From contig JAHXHS010000032.1 in the NCBI GenBank assembly GCA_025656455.1, positions 1 through 59,792 on the forward strand: a DNA stretch of 59,792 nt. Reading direction: 5' to 3'. Below, piece by piece: positions 31,824-42,006 of the stretch. This DNA is from Candidatus Thiodiazotropha sp. (ex Epidulcina cf. delphinae). GTDB lineage: Bacteria; Pseudomonadota; Gammaproteobacteria; Chromatiales; Chromatiaceae. A program made the translations under genes and the position numbers. Below the pieces are notes generated by a model. That model was given only the letters and a program-made list of their open reading frames with translations, ran no database searches and had not been told where the DNA came from. The stretch's first letter is position 1; every line of letters begins with the position of its first letter.

Positions 31824-34418
31824 TCAAGCCGCACTCACCCGCTGGCGCTTACTGAAGACCAATCCCTCACCCGACACATCGACCTCAATCGTATCTCCCG
31901 GCCCGAACCGGCCTGCCAGAATCTCCTGTGCCAGCGGGTTCTCCAACTGTTGGCGAATGGCGCGTTTCAGCGGACGGGCGCCGTATACCGGATCAAACCC
32001 GGCCTCTCCCAACCGGTCGAGGGCCGCATCCGTTATCGCCAGTCCCATATCGTGACCGGCCAATCGCTGGTGAAGATGGTCGATCTGGATCTTGGCGATG
32101 GCGCGAATCTGTTCTCTGGCCAGGGAATGGAAGACCACGATCTCATCCAGACGATTGATGAACTCCGGGCGGAAGTTTTGCCGCACTGTTTCCATCACCG
32201 CCGATTTCATTTCGTCATACCGCTCTTCAGTTGAGTATTCCTGGATCACCTGAGAACCCAGATTGGAAGTCATGACGATAACCGTATTGCGAAAATCCAC
32301 CGTCCGCCCCTGACCGTCCGTGAGGCGTCCGTCATCGAGCACTTGAAGCAGTACGTTAAAGACGTCGGGGTGGGCCTTTTCCACTTCATCCAGGAGAATG
32401 ACCGAATAGGGCCGGCGGCGCACCGCTTCGGTGAGGTAACCACCCTCTTCATAACCCACATAGCCGGGAGGCGCCCCGATCAGACGGGCCACCGAGTGTT
32501 TTTCCATGAACTCCGACATGTCGATGCGTATCATCGCCTCTTCTGTGTCGAAGAGGAATTCCGCCAGGGCCTTGCATAGCTCGGTCTTACCAACACCGGT
32601 GGGGCCGAGAAAGAGGAATGAGCCGTTGGGCTGGTTGGGATCCGACAACCCGGCGCGGGAGCGGCGGATAGCATCGCTCACAGCACCCACCCCCTCATTT
32701 TGACCAATCACACGTCCGCCCAGCTCTTCTTCCATGCGCAACAGCTTGTCCCGCTCACCCTCCAACATCTTCGAGACCGGAATACCGGTCCACTTGGAGA
32801 CCACATCAGCGATCTCCTCCTCCGAGACCTTGTTGCGCAACAGCTTCATCTCCTGCATCTCGGCCTGGGTGGCCATGTCGAGCTGTTTCTCCAACTCCGG
32901 GATACGGCCATACTGCAGTTCGGACATACGCGCCAAATCACCGGCGCGGCGGGCGGTCTCCAGCTCCTGGCGCGCCCGTTCCAGAGACTCCTTGATATGG
33001 GTCGTCCCTTGCAGGGCGGCCTTCTCAGACTTCCAGATCTCTTCCAGATCGGAAAACTCCCGCTCCAACCGGGCGATCTGCGCCTCCAGGTCGGCCAAAC
33101 GCTTCTTCGAGGCTTCGTCGGACTCTTTGTTGAGCGCCTCGCGCTCAATCTTCAGTTGGATCAGACGGCGCTCCAGACGGTCCATCTCCACCGGCTTGGA
33201 ATCGATCTCCATACGGATCTGCGAAGCCGCCTCGTCCACCAGGTCGATCGCCTTGTCCGGCAATTGTCGATCAGCGATATAGCGATGGGACAGGGTTGCA
33301 GCCGCCACAATCGCCGGATCGGTGATATCCACACCATGGTGTACTTCGTAACGCTCCTTGAGGCCGCGTAATATGGCAATGGTGTCTTCCACACTGGGTT
33401 CTTCCACCAACACCTTCTGGAAACGGCGCTCGAGGGCGGCATCTTTTTCCAGATACTGGCGATATTCATCCAGGGTGGTGGCGCCGACGCAGTGCAATTC
33501 GCCCCGCGCCAGTGCCGGCTTCAGCATGTTACCGGCATCCATGGCGCCTTCGGCCTTGCCAGCGCCGACCATGGTGTGCAATTCGTCAATAAAGAGGATG
33601 ATCTGCCCTTCCTGCTTGGCCAGATCGTTGAGCACCGCCTTGAGACGCTCTTCGAACTCGCCCCGGAACTTGGCCCCGGCGATCAGGGCCCCCATATCGA
33701 GGGAGAGTAAGCGCTTACTTTTTAGACCCTCCGGCACTTCGCCGTTGATGATTCTCTGCGCCAACCCCTCGACGATCGCTGTCTTGCCCACCCCGGGTTC
33801 CCCGATCAGCACCGGGTTGTTCTTGGTGCGTCGTTGCAGGACTTGAATGGTACGGCGAATCTCGTCGTCGCGGCCGATAACGGGGTCGAGTTTACCCTGC
33901 TCGGCCCGCTCCGTGAGGTCGATGGTGTACTTCTCCAGCGCCTGGCGCTGATCTTCGGCATTGGGATCATCCACCTTCTGCCCGCCGCGCAACTTCTCGA
34001 TACTCTGCTCCAGGGCCTGTCTGGAACCACCCGCATTGCGCAACATCTCCCCCAACTCGCCCTTGTCCTCTACCGCGGCGAGGACGAACAACTCGCTGGA
34101 GATATATTGGTCATTGCGCTGCTGGGCCAGCTTGTCGGTCTGATTGAGCAGGCGCCCCAGATCATTGGAGATGTGCAGGTCACCGGCCGCGCCCTCCACG
34201 CTGGACAGGCGCTCCATGGCCGCGCTCAGGCTGGAGCGCAACTGGTTTACATTGACATCGGATTGGGCCAGCAGGTGGCGCACGCTGCCGCCGTCCTGGT
34301 CAAGCAGGGCGGTCATCAGATGCACCGGTTCGATGAACTGGTGATCCCGCCCGACGGCCAGGCTCTGGGCATCGGCCAGCGCCATCTGAAATTTACTGGT
34401 CAAACGGTCCATTCGCAT
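31824..34418 (-). CDS. clpB: ClpB disaggregase
   Basis: An 864-residue Hsp100 chaperone that pulls aggregated proteins apart with DnaK. In order: N-terminal ClpN repeats (1-145), AAA-1 with Walker A GEPGVGKTAIVEGLAQ (about 205), the long coiled middle domain (about 400-530, rich in E/R, e.g. RARQELETARRAGDLARMSE), AAA-2 with Walker A GPTGVGKTELCKAL (about 605), and the C-terminal domain (RPEFINRLDEIVVFHSL; ARPLKRAIRQQLENPLAQEI). Pore loops KFRGEFEERLK and GYVGYEEGG are intact. Start ATG 34418 is the family start. Confidence 0.97.
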   Translation of the reverse strand: MRMDRLTSKFQMALADAQSLAVGRDHQFIEPVHLMTALLDQDGGSVRHLLAQSDVNVNQLRSSLSAAMERLSSVEGAAGDLHISNDLGRLLNQTDKLAQQRNDQYISSELFVLAAVEDKGELGEMLRNAGGSRQALEQSIEKLRGGQKVDDPNAEDQRQALEKYTIDLTERAEQGKLDPVIGRDDEIRRTIQVLQRRTKNNPVLIGEPGVGKTAIVEGLAQRIINGEVPEGLKSKRLLSLDMGALIAGAKFRGEFEERLKAVLNDLAKQEGQIILFIDELHTMVGAGKAEGAMDAGNMLKPALARGELHCVGATTLDEYRQYLEKDAALERRFQKVLVEEPSVEDTIAILRGLKERYEVHHGVDITDPAIVAAATLSHRYIADRQLPDKAIDLVDEAASQIRMEIDSKPVEMDRLERRLIQLKIEREALNKESDEASKKRLADLEAQIARLEREFSDLEEIWKSEKAALQGTTHIKESLERARQELETARRAGDLARMSELQYGRIPELEKQLDMATQAEMQEMKLLRNKVSEEEIADVVSKWTGIPVSKMLEGERDKLLRMEEELGGRVIGQNEGVGAVSDAIRRSRAGLSDPNQPNGSFLFLGPTGVGKTELCKALAEFLFDTEEAMIRIDMSEFMEKHSVARLIGAPPGYVGYEEGGYLTEAVRRRPYSVILLDEVEKAHPDVFNVLLQVLDDGRLTDGQGRTVDFRNTVIVMTSNLGSQVIQEYSTEERYDEMKSAVMETVRQNFRPEFINRLDEIVVFHSLAREQIRAIAKIQIDHLHQRLAGHDMGLAITDAALDRLGEAGFDPVYGARPLKRAIRQQLENPLAQEILAGRFGPGDTIEVDVSGEGLVFSKRQRVSAA

Positions 34419-34505
34419 GGGTAAAACTCCGAAAAAAACGATTGAATACCCTTCAGATGGGGGAGAAACCCAGGCATTTCAACCAGTAGTCCTCAAAATC
34501 AGGAA

Positions 34506-34592
34506 TAGGGTGCGGCCCAGCCGCACCGGACCGGCTATATGCGCATTCTTGCTGAGCTTCGGCCCTTTTTGGCGCGGCTGGGCCGCACCCTA
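34506..34592. repeat. Palindrome between purE and clpB
   Basis: Perfect 19-bp arms, 34506-34524 and 34574-34592 (TAGGGTGCGGCCCAGCCGC), with a 49-nt loop. It lies downstream of purE and upstream of clpB, both on the minus strand. It may be a mobile repeat or a purE terminator; there is no U-run. Confidence 0.75.
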
Positions 34593-34620
34593 CATAAGTT
34601 TTTAGAAATGAGTGGAGCGA

Positions 34621-35121
34621 TCAGCCTTTTTGCTGTGACGCCATGGCCTCTACCTTGGACATCACCATCGCTTCAAGCGCCTGCTTGAACTCAACCACCC
34701 GCTGGCGCAGTTCGGGCTGTGCCGTGCTGAGGATCTGCGCTGCCAATATGCCTGCATTCCTGGCCCCGTTGATGGCAACGGTGGCGACGGGCACGCCAGG
34801 CGGCATCTGCACGATGGATAACAGCGAGTCTTCACCCTTCAAGGTGGAGGTCTTCACCGGCACGCCGATCACCGGCAAGGGTGAGATGGCCGCAACCATG
34901 CCGGGTAGATGGGCCGCGCCGCCCGCTCCGGCGATCACCACCTGCAAGCCACGCTCAGCAGCGCTTTGCGCATATTCATAGAGCCTGGCCGGGGTACGAT
35001 GGGCCGAGACGATGGTCATCTCATAGGGGACCTGCAGTTCCTGAAGCAGCTTGGCTGCCTCCTGCATCACCGGCAGATCGGAATCGCTGCCCATGATGAT
35101 TCCCACAACTGGCTTGTTCAT
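34621..35121 (-). CDS. purE: N5-carboxyaminoimidazole ribonucleotide mutase
   Basis: A 166-residue class I PurE that converts N5-CAIR to CAIR in purine synthesis. VGIIMGSDSDLPVMQEAAKL (5-24), VSAHRTPARLYEYA (catalytic His), IAGAGGAAHLPGMVAA and GVPVKTSTLKGEDSLLSIVQ are invariant family motifs. It overlaps purK by 4 nt (ATGA), so the two sequential enzymes are coupled. Confidence 0.97.
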   Translation of the reverse strand: MNKPVVGIIMGSDSDLPVMQEAAKLLQELQVPYEMTIVSAHRTPARLYEYAQSAAERGLQVVIAGAGGAAHLPGMVAAISPLPVIGVPVKTSTLKGEDSLLSIVQMPPGVPVATVAINGARNAGILAAQILSTAQPELRQRVVEFKQALEAMVMSKVEAMASQQKG

Positions 35122-36275
35122 GGATGCTGTTCTCCAGTAATTTGAATCAGCTCGCGCACCTGCTCGGCCTTGTTTCGGGCAATATCAAGATCCCGGTCGA
35201 GTACGGTGACATGTCCCATCTTACGGAAGGGGGTGACCTCTGCTTTCCCATACAGATGCAGACATACCCCTTCTATCGCCAATGCCGCCGCCATGCCCTT
35301 GATCACCGGTCTGCCTCTGGCATCCGGGGCACCGAGAAGATTGATCATCGCCGCAGGCGAAAGCAGATCGGTGGCGCCCAGGGGGAGGCCCAACACGGCG
35401 CGCAGATGCTGCTCGAACTGATCGGTGATACAGGCCTCGATGGTATGGTGGCCGGAATTGTGCGTGCGTGGCGCGATTTCGTTGACCAGGAGTTGATCCT
35501 CCTGGGTGAGGAACATCTCCACTCCAAAAACACCGACGCCTTGCAGTGCTTCGATAGTGCGCACCGCCAACGCCTCTGCCGCTGCAGCGATCTCCTTGCT
35601 CACTGGCGCGGGACAGAGCAACAGATCCAGAACATTTTCACCGGCGCGGAAACACATCTCGACCGTTGGATAGGCGACGCACTGCCCCGCTGCGTTGCGC
35701 GCAACCATCACCGCCAGCTCTTTCCGGGCATCGACAAAATGCTCCACCAGAGAGGACACCGGCAGATGGCTCTCGAAATCGGCCGCATGCTGCATCACCG
35801 ACACGCCCCGCCCGTCATAGCCCCCGCGACGCGCCTTCTGCACCAAAGGAAAACCAAAGGATTCAAAGCGTTGCAAAGTCGGTTCCGACACTTCAATGAA
35901 ATCCGCCGTGGGGATACCCGCCTGCCTGAGAAACTGCTTCTGAGTCAGCTTATCCTGCAGGATGGACAGCAGCGCCGGCGACGGATTGATGCGATGTCCT
36001 TCCCGCTCGAGCTGAGCCAGGGTCTCGGTATCGATATTCTCCAGTTCGAAGGTGACCAGGTCGCAGGACTCCGCCAACTCCCGGAGCTTGGCCGGATCGT
36101 GATAACCGCCGATGATCTGGTGACCGGCCACTTGACCGGCCGGTGAACCGAGATAGGGATCGAGCACCACGCAGGTGCAACCCAGTCGCTTTGCCGCCTT
36201 GACCATCATGCGGCCCAGCTGACCGCCGCCGATCAGGCCGATTCTGGCAACGGGAAAGGGGAATATGTCCTTCAT
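35118..36275 (-). CDS. purK: N5-carboxyaminoimidazole ribonucleotide synthase
   Basis: A 385-residue ATP-grasp enzyme that makes N5-CAIR from AIR, bicarbonate and ATP, handing it to PurE. N-terminal IGLIGGGQLGRMMVKAAKRL, the ATP-grasp region FGFPLVQKARRGGYDGRGVS and the metal site VNEIAPRTHNSGHHTIEAC are visible. An open frame starts 63 nt earlier but ATG 36275 (MKDIFPFPVARIGL) gives the family N-terminus. Confidence 0.96.
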   Translation of the reverse strand: MKDIFPFPVARIGLIGGGQLGRMMVKAAKRLGCTCVVLDPYLGSPAGQVAGHQIIGGYHDPAKLRELAESCDLVTFELENIDTETLAQLEREGHRINPSPALLSILQDKLTQKQFLRQAGIPTADFIEVSEPTLQRFESFGFPLVQKARRGGYDGRGVSVMQHAADFESHLPVSSLVEHFVDARKELAVMVARNAAGQCVAYPTVEMCFRAGENVLDLLLCPAPVSKEIAAAAEALAVRTIEALQGVGVFGVEMFLTQEDQLLVNEIAPRTHNSGHHTIEACITDQFEQHLRAVLGLPLGATDLLSPAAMINLLGAPDARGRPVIKGMAAALAIEGVCLHLYGKAEVTPFRKMGHVTVLDRDLDIARNKAEQVRELIQITGEQHP

Positions 36276-36354
36276 ATCAAGCGCCTGTTTACCTACAAGG
36301 GGGCAGAGTATAACCGGGCTACGCCGGGAATGCCTCAATCAGGGCAGATCCATG

Positions 36355-37053
36355 CTAACCGGATGACACCCGCTGATCTGTGATATCGGCGAAAGCGTGC
36401 AGGGCCTTATCATCCAGCACCTCAACGCGACTGCCGTCGACATGTATCAACCCCTGGTCGGTAAAATTGTGCAGGATGCGGGAAAAGGTTTCAGGCGTCA
36501 CTGAAAGCCTGGAAGCGATAATCCCCTTCGGCGCCTTGAGTTCGAACGCGTTGCTCCGGGCCTTTCCCTCATCCCAACTCTTCCATAGATAGCTGGCCAC
36601 ACGGCAACTGGCGCTTTGCAGGGTCAGCTCATCGATCTCCCTGATCAGGCTTCTCAGTCGGTGACTCATATCGGCCATCAGTCGGAAACAGGTATCGACG
36701 GAACCGCGCAATATCTTCAGGAATAAGCCGCTCTCGAAACTCAGCAGATAGGTATCGCCGATCGCAGCGGCATTCACCGGATAGTCCGGTTTTTCCCCAA
36801 ACATCAGGGCTTCGGCAAAAGACTGCCCAGGGGAGATGATTTCGATCACCTTCTCATTACCCTGCATCGAGAGCCGGGTGAGTTTCATCTGCCCCTTAAC
36901 CACGATAAAGAAGTGCGTTGCCGGATCACCGACCTGGAAGAACAACTGTCCATCCCTGAGCTTCACCTCATGGGCCATCTTCTCCACAATCGTGAACTGC
37001 TTATCGTCCAATTGGGCAAATAGGTAACACTGCTTGAGATCAAAATACACCAT
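36355..37053 (-). CDS. Crp/Fnr-family transcription regulator
   Basis: A 232-residue regulator. The cyclic-nucleotide-binding-like beta roll spans about 10-125 (LRDGQLFFQVGDPATHFFIV; VIEIISPGQSFAEALMFGEK); a dimer helix and C-terminal winged helix follow (GIIASRLSVTPETFSRILHN, then FTDQGLIHVDGSRVEVLD). No N-terminal FNR-type cysteine cluster is present, so it is closer to Dnr/CRP-like sensors of heme, NO or redox; the ligand is unknown. I favour ATG 37053, preceded by GGAG, over 37095. Confidence 0.85.
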   Translation of the reverse strand: MVYFDLKQCYLFAQLDDKQFTIVEKMAHEVKLRDGQLFFQVGDPATHFFIVVKGQMKLTRLSMQGNEKVIEIISPGQSFAEALMFGEKPDYPVNAAAIGDTYLLSFESGLFLKILRGSVDTCFRLMADMSHRLRSLIREIDELTLQSASCRVASYLWKSWDEGKARSNAFELKAPKGIIASRLSVTPETFSRILHNFTDQGLIHVDGSRVEVLDDKALHAFADITDQRVSSG

Positions 37054-37180
37054 CCTTCTCCAACTGTCTTCGCCCGTCAGAGGCGGGAAAATCATGGCAC
37101 ATCCCAGGGTTACGCCAGATTTTATTCAGATTCGATAGGAAGCAAATCCATTGTATTCGTGAGCTAATTGAAATAGCTAT

Positions 37181-37344
37181 TACCTGAATCCGTGGGTTCA
37201 GAGGGAGCGCAGCGTGCAAGATATTGATTCGGATAGCGTAATAAAAATTCGCAGCCATACCCTTAGGTCTGGTGAGAATTTTTATATAGCTAGACGGATC
37301 AAGAGCTTGTGCGATGTGCCCCGATGAACTCACGGATTCAGGTA
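37181..37344. repeat. Hairpin element upstream of the Crp/Fnr gene
   Basis: 20-nt arms, 37181-37200 and 37325-37344 (TACCTGAATCCGTGGGTTCA), with one mismatch. The centre has its own dyad, ATAAAAATTC near 37240 and GAATTTTTAT near 37275. At 164 nt it is as long as the elements at 1055 and 4857 but has unrelated ends. Confidence 0.7.
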
Positions 37345-37369
37345 TTAGTCTTGGCGAGCAATCCACGAT

Positions 37370-39220
37370 TTATTTGTCGAGTTGAGAAAGATCCCTGACC
37401 GCTCCACGCGCCGCGGAGGTGGTCAGGGCGGCATACGCCTTCAATGCAGCGGAAACATACCGCTCCCTCGCTACCGGCCGCCAGGCCATCTCGCCACGTG
37501 ACACCATTTCGGCGCGTCTGTTATGCAGGACCTCATCACTGACCGCGACGTGAATGGAACGTCCGGGAATGTCGATCTCGATGAGGTCGCCCTCCTCCAC
37601 CAAACCGATAGTCCCCCCTTCGGCGGCTTCGGGGGAGCAGTGCCCGATGGATAACCCGGATGTCCCTCCAGAAAAACGCCCATCGGTGATCAGCGCGCAG
37701 GCCTTGCCCAATCCCTTTGATTTCAGATAACTGGTCGGATAGAGCATCTCCTGCATGCCAGGCCCGCCCTTAGGACCTTCGTAGCGAATAATCACTACCT
37801 CACCGGTCTGGACCCGATCGCCCAGGATAGCCTCCACCGCTTCATCCTGGCTCTCGAAAATGCGCGCCGCTCCGGAAAACACCCGAATCGATTCATCCAC
37901 CCCGGCAGTCTTGACGATACAGCCCTGCTCCGCCAGATTGCCGTACAATACCGCCAAGCCGCCGTCTTTGGAATAGGCGTGCGCCAGATCACGAATACAG
38001 CCATCGCGCCTGTCCAGATCCAGTTCAGGCCAACGGGATGATTGACTGAAAGCGACCTGGGTGGGTATGCCGCCCGGCGCTGCCAGATAGCGGTTGCGCA
38101 CCGCCTCCTCTTCTGTGCGTGCGATATCCCAGCCAGCCAACCCCTCGCCAAGGCTTTTCGCGTAGACAGTGGGATTATCACGGTGTATCAATCCCGCGCG
38201 ATCCAGCTCCCCGAGAATACCGATAACGCCCCCTGCCCGGTGCACATCTTCCATGTGATACCGCTGGGTGGCCGGCGCAACCTTGCACAGGTTCGGCACC
38301 TTACGGCTTAAGCGATCGATATCGGCCATGGTGAAGTCCACGCCTGCCTCATGAGCGGCGGCTAATAGATGCAATACCGTGTTGGTGGAGCCGCCCATGG
38401 CTATATCCAGGCTCATGGCGTTCTCAAATGCCTGGAAGCTGGCGATAGTGCGCGGCAACGTCGCGGCATCGTCCTGCTCATACCAACGGCGGGCCAGTGC
38501 TACGACCAGGCGCCCGGCCTCGATGAAGAGCTGCCGGCGATCGGCATGGGTCGCCAGCAATGACCCGTTCCCCGGTAGTGAGAGTCCCAAAGCCTCGGTC
38601 AGGCAGTTCATGGAATTGGCGGTAAACATGCCGGAGCATGAGCCGCAAGTGGGGCAGGCGGAGCGCTCGATTTTCGCTACCTCTTCATCGCTCTGCAACG
38701 GATTGGCCGCGGCGACCATGGCATCCACCAGATCGAGATGTTGCTCCTCGCCCTGCAGTTGGACTTTGCCCGCTTCCATCGGCCCGCCGGAAACAAACAC
38801 GGTGGGGATGTTCAGCCGCAGGGCGGCCATCAACATCCCCGGGGTGATCTTGTCGCAATTGGAGATGCAGACAAGGGCGTCCGCGCAGTGCGCGTTGACC
38901 ATGTACTCCACCGAATCGGCGATAATGTCCCGCGATGGCAGAGAGTAGAGCATGCCCCCATGTCCCATGGCGATGCCATCGTCCACCGCGATGGTATTGA
39001 ACTCCTTGGCCACGCCTCCCGCAGCCTCGATCTCTCTGGCCACCAACTGGCCCAGGTCTTTCAAATGAACATGTCCGGGTACGAATTGGGTAAACGAATT
39101 GGCGATGGCGATGATGGGCTTGTCGAAATCACTGTCCTGCATGCCGGTGGCCCGCCAAAGCGCGCGGGCGCCGGCCATGTTGCGCCCTTGGGTGGTGGTG
39201 CGGGAACGGTATTGCGGCAT
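37370..39220 (-). CDS. ilvD: Dihydroxy-acid dehydratase
   Basis: A 616-residue iron-sulfur enzyme of branched-chain amino acid synthesis (2,3-dihydroxy-isovalerate to 2-oxoisovalerate). ALVCISNCDKITPGMLMAAL and RSACPTCGSCSGMFTANSMN hold cluster cysteines; GRFSGGTSGLSIGHCSPEAA is the C-terminal family motif. Length is normal for the E. coli type. It appears monocistronic. Confidence 0.97.
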   Translation of the reverse strand: MPQYRSRTTTQGRNMAGARALWRATGMQDSDFDKPIIAIANSFTQFVPGHVHLKDLGQLVAREIEAAGGVAKEFNTIAVDDGIAMGHGGMLYSLPSRDIIADSVEYMVNAHCADALVCISNCDKITPGMLMAALRLNIPTVFVSGGPMEAGKVQLQGEEQHLDLVDAMVAAANPLQSDEEVAKIERSACPTCGSCSGMFTANSMNCLTEALGLSLPGNGSLLATHADRRQLFIEAGRLVVALARRWYEQDDAATLPRTIASFQAFENAMSLDIAMGGSTNTVLHLLAAAHEAGVDFTMADIDRLSRKVPNLCKVAPATQRYHMEDVHRAGGVIGILGELDRAGLIHRDNPTVYAKSLGEGLAGWDIARTEEEAVRNRYLAAPGGIPTQVAFSQSSRWPELDLDRRDGCIRDLAHAYSKDGGLAVLYGNLAEQGCIVKTAGVDESIRVFSGAARIFESQDEAVEAILGDRVQTGEVVIIRYEGPKGGPGMQEMLYPTSYLKSKGLGKACALITDGRFSGGTSGLSIGHCSPEAAEGGTIGLVEEGDLIEIDIPGRSIHVAVSDEVLHNRRAEMVSRGEMAWRPVARERYVSAALKAYAALTTSAARGAVRDLSQLDK

Positions 39221-39372
39221 CAGTCACTCCAGAAAATCAATCGAGATCAATGGGGGGCCATTATGCACGTATTTTCGCATGCTGGACAAACCCATTGGCA
39301 GTGACCGCCGACATGGCTCAGGATTGTTACAACAGATGACAATAATAGCCGCTAGCGAAGACCGGCTCGATA

Positions 39373-42006
39373 TCAAGCAGGCGCTTTCTCTTCGCAGGGT
39401 AAACATAGGGTGAATACGGCGCCACCGCCTTGAGCATTTTTCGCCACCACGGAGCCGTGGTGCTTTTCGGCCACCACCTTGACGAAACTGAGTCCGAGAC
39501 CCACGCCCTTGCCTTGCGAGGCATACATCGAATCCGCCTGGGTGAAGGGTAAAAAAATCGAGTTCAACTGGTGTTGCGGAATACCCGGACCTTGATCCGC
39601 AATCTCGCAGACCAGTTTGGAACCCTGTAACCGGAGGGTCATACTGACCTGGCTCTGCTCTGGAGAGAATTTGATGGCATTATCCAACAGATTGAACAGC
39701 GCCCGCTCGAGCAGTCCCAGATCACCTTGAAGCCAGATCTCATCCTCCTCGAAACACCGCAGCAGCTTGATTTGCCGGGACTTCGCCTGCACATAGATAT
39801 CATCCATGGCATTGTGCGCCACGGTTATGAAATCGGTATCGGTGAAAGAGGCCGCTTCAGCAGCCTCCGCCCGGGCGAGTCGTAAAAAATTCTCCGCCAG
39901 TTTGAGTGAACGGCGGGCCAGCGGCTCGATCTGTTCCGCCAGCTCCTTCGCACTGCCCTCGCGCATTTGCCGTGACTGAGTCAGAGAGAGCAATGAAGTG
40001 ATCGGGGAGCGAATATCATGCGAGAGAAAATTGAGCATCTTCGTCCGGGTGCGTTCGGAACGCTTGATGGTTCCGATATAGGAGAGATTGACAATCATGC
40101 CATGCATCCCGGCATCCAGGCCGTCAAGGGATTTCAATTGCACGAAGAGTTCCGTGTCAGGTGCCCTGAAGGCCTCGAATCGAATCGGCTCTCCATGCAA
40201 CATGACTCGCTTGAACACCTCATGCCACGGCTCCCCACCGGAAATTTCCAATACCTTCAACAAACGATAGGCATCCTCGTCCACCAGCTCCCTGTCTGAA
40301 CCATGCCCGAGGTAGAAGGATGCCCTGGGGTTGGAGATGACCACTTGGCCGAGACAGTTGATTACCATCAGTCCGTCATCCATCTGTCCAACGGCGTTGT
40401 CGATCAGATTGCGAAAGCGCTGCAAGCGGGTGTTGGCCTGGCGCATCTGTTGCACGCGCAGCTCGACCCGCTCCAGCACGCCGCCTTCTTTCTCCTGCGA
40501 CTCAAATGAGAACTGAAGGGCGAGATCGGTCACCACCTGTAGAGACCGCCCTTGGGGTACGGCATTTCTCGGCCACGCCAACCCCAATTGCCAATCTGTC
40601 TCTGAACGCCGAATCAAGGTCCATATCTCCGCCCCCGATCGTCGCCAAATGCCCCGCGACAGGGATTCCAGCGGCGCCCCTAGCGCATCGCCGTCATGCA
40701 GCAGCCGCTTTCCGCTGCCAGCTTCATAGAGCGCCCATCCTTGCAACGGCAGCAGCCGTGAGAGAAAAACCATCGCCGAGGTCATGTCGTCCGGCGGTTG
40801 TTGCTCAGGCTGCAACCGCTGTTCCAGTTGCATATTTTCGAGCTGCTCATTCAGATATCGCACGGCCAGATCGAGCCGCCGCCAGCTCCACAGGGGATAA
40901 CTCAACATCAAGCCCAACAGCCCGGCTGACGGCGGAAACCAGATCTCCGCTCCACGCAACAATATCCAATTCAAAAACAGAAAACCCGCTACCAGGGCAA
41001 GAGAGACCAGGGGGGCTGTGCGGGTCGGGAAATAGGGATACAGGACGAAGGGCAGGACCACGATCAGGGCGCTAGCCAATAAATGGGGAAGGTAACCGAT
41101 CGGAGTAATTGTCTCGCCGCGTCTCAGGCTATCCAAGATATTGGCATTGATTTCGACGCCCGGCATCGGCACCCCATGACCTGAAACGGGTGTAGGCAGC
41201 GCATCCCCTATCCCAGTTGCGGTCACCCCGACCAACACAATGCGATCACGAAACAGATCTGGCAAAAAATCGCCTTCAAGCACCTCGCTATAGCTGTAGC
41301 GATGATAATGACCGGCCGGTCCGCTGAATGGTATCAGTCGATGGTTATGGCGACTGATCAGGTAGAGATTCGGGGTTTGCTCACTCACCGGGCTTGATTG
41401 CAAAACGCTCTCCCCGGGCTGCAACCAATCCAACAGGGTCAGCATCAGATGGGGCCAATAGGCTTGCCCAAGCCCTTCATACAGGAAAACGCCGCGGGCA
41501 ATGCCGTCCGCATCCAGATCCATGTGTACATGTCCCAGGCCCGCCGCAACATTGGAGAGCGCGGGTAACGGCATGGACTCCACCAGCATACCGCCTTGTC
41601 GATGCTGTTCCAGAATCACCGGCATGAAGACCCGTTCGCTGGCGGCAATGGATTGTATCAATTGGATATCCGCCTCAGGATCGATGCGATCCGGTTCAGC
41701 GAACAGAATATCGAACACGATGGCCTTGGCGCCTGCCTGGGTAAGACGATTGACCAGTTTGGCATGGACCTGACGGGACCAGGGCCAGCGACCCAGAGCC
41801 TTCAGGCTCTTCTCATCCACCGCTACAATGACGATATCCTCTGCCGGCGGCCTGGCCATGATGCCCATTTGCAAATCATAGAGCAGTAAATCCCAACGCC
41901 ACAACCAGCCGCTTGCCGCCAGCAGACTGGTGAACAGCAATAAGATCAAGGCGCTACGGGTCCGTTCTGAGAGTCCGCTGGATGACCGGCTAATACGCAT
42001 ACTCAA
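39373..42006 (-). CDS. CHASE2-domain sensor histidine kinase
   Basis: An 877-residue membrane kinase. N-terminal membrane segment about 19-35; periplasmic CHASE2 domain about 50-300 (DIVIVAVDEKSLKALGRWPW; VLVGVTATGIGDALPTPVSG); three membrane segments at about 308-375; PAS-like region about 535-645 (NLIDNAVGQMDDGLMVINCL); H-box LSHDIRSPITSLLSL with His663; N box LLDNAIKFSPEQ; G boxes DQGPGIPQHQL and GKGVGLGLSFVKV. It overlaps the LysM-FecR gene by 4 nt, and the separate response regulator upstream is the likely partner. The stimulus is unknown, probably in the periplasm. Confidence 0.92.
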   Translation of the reverse strand: MSMRISRSSSGLSERTRSALILLLFTSLLAASGWLWRWDLLLYDLQMGIMARPPAEDIVIVAVDEKSLKALGRWPWSRQVHAKLVNRLTQAGAKAIVFDILFAEPDRIDPEADIQLIQSIAASERVFMPVILEQHRQGGMLVESMPLPALSNVAAGLGHVHMDLDADGIARGVFLYEGLGQAYWPHLMLTLLDWLQPGESVLQSSPVSEQTPNLYLISRHNHRLIPFSGPAGHYHRYSYSEVLEGDFLPDLFRDRIVLVGVTATGIGDALPTPVSGHGVPMPGVEINANILDSLRRGETITPIGYLPHLLASALIVVLPFVLYPYFPTRTAPLVSLALVAGFLFLNWILLRGAEIWFPPSAGLLGLMLSYPLWSWRRLDLAVRYLNEQLENMQLEQRLQPEQQPPDDMTSAMVFLSRLLPLQGWALYEAGSGKRLLHDGDALGAPLESLSRGIWRRSGAEIWTLIRRSETDWQLGLAWPRNAVPQGRSLQVVTDLALQFSFESQEKEGGVLERVELRVQQMRQANTRLQRFRNLIDNAVGQMDDGLMVINCLGQVVISNPRASFYLGHGSDRELVDEDAYRLLKVLEISGGEPWHEVFKRVMLHGEPIRFEAFRAPDTELFVQLKSLDGLDAGMHGMIVNLSYIGTIKRSERTRTKMLNFLSHDIRSPITSLLSLTQSRQMREGSAKELAEQIEPLARRSLKLAENFLRLARAEAAEAASFTDTDFITVAHNAMDDIYVQAKSRQIKLLRCFEEDEIWLQGDLGLLERALFNLLDNAIKFSPEQSQVSMTLRLQGSKLVCEIADQGPGIPQHQLNSIFLPFTQADSMYASQGKGVGLGLSFVKVVAEKHHGSVVAKNAQGGGAVFTLCLPCEEKAPA

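Noticed and set aside
35124..36146. 340-codon plus-strand frame inside purK
   Set aside because: Antisense to a clear ATP-grasp enzyme; residue composition is that of an antisense shadow.
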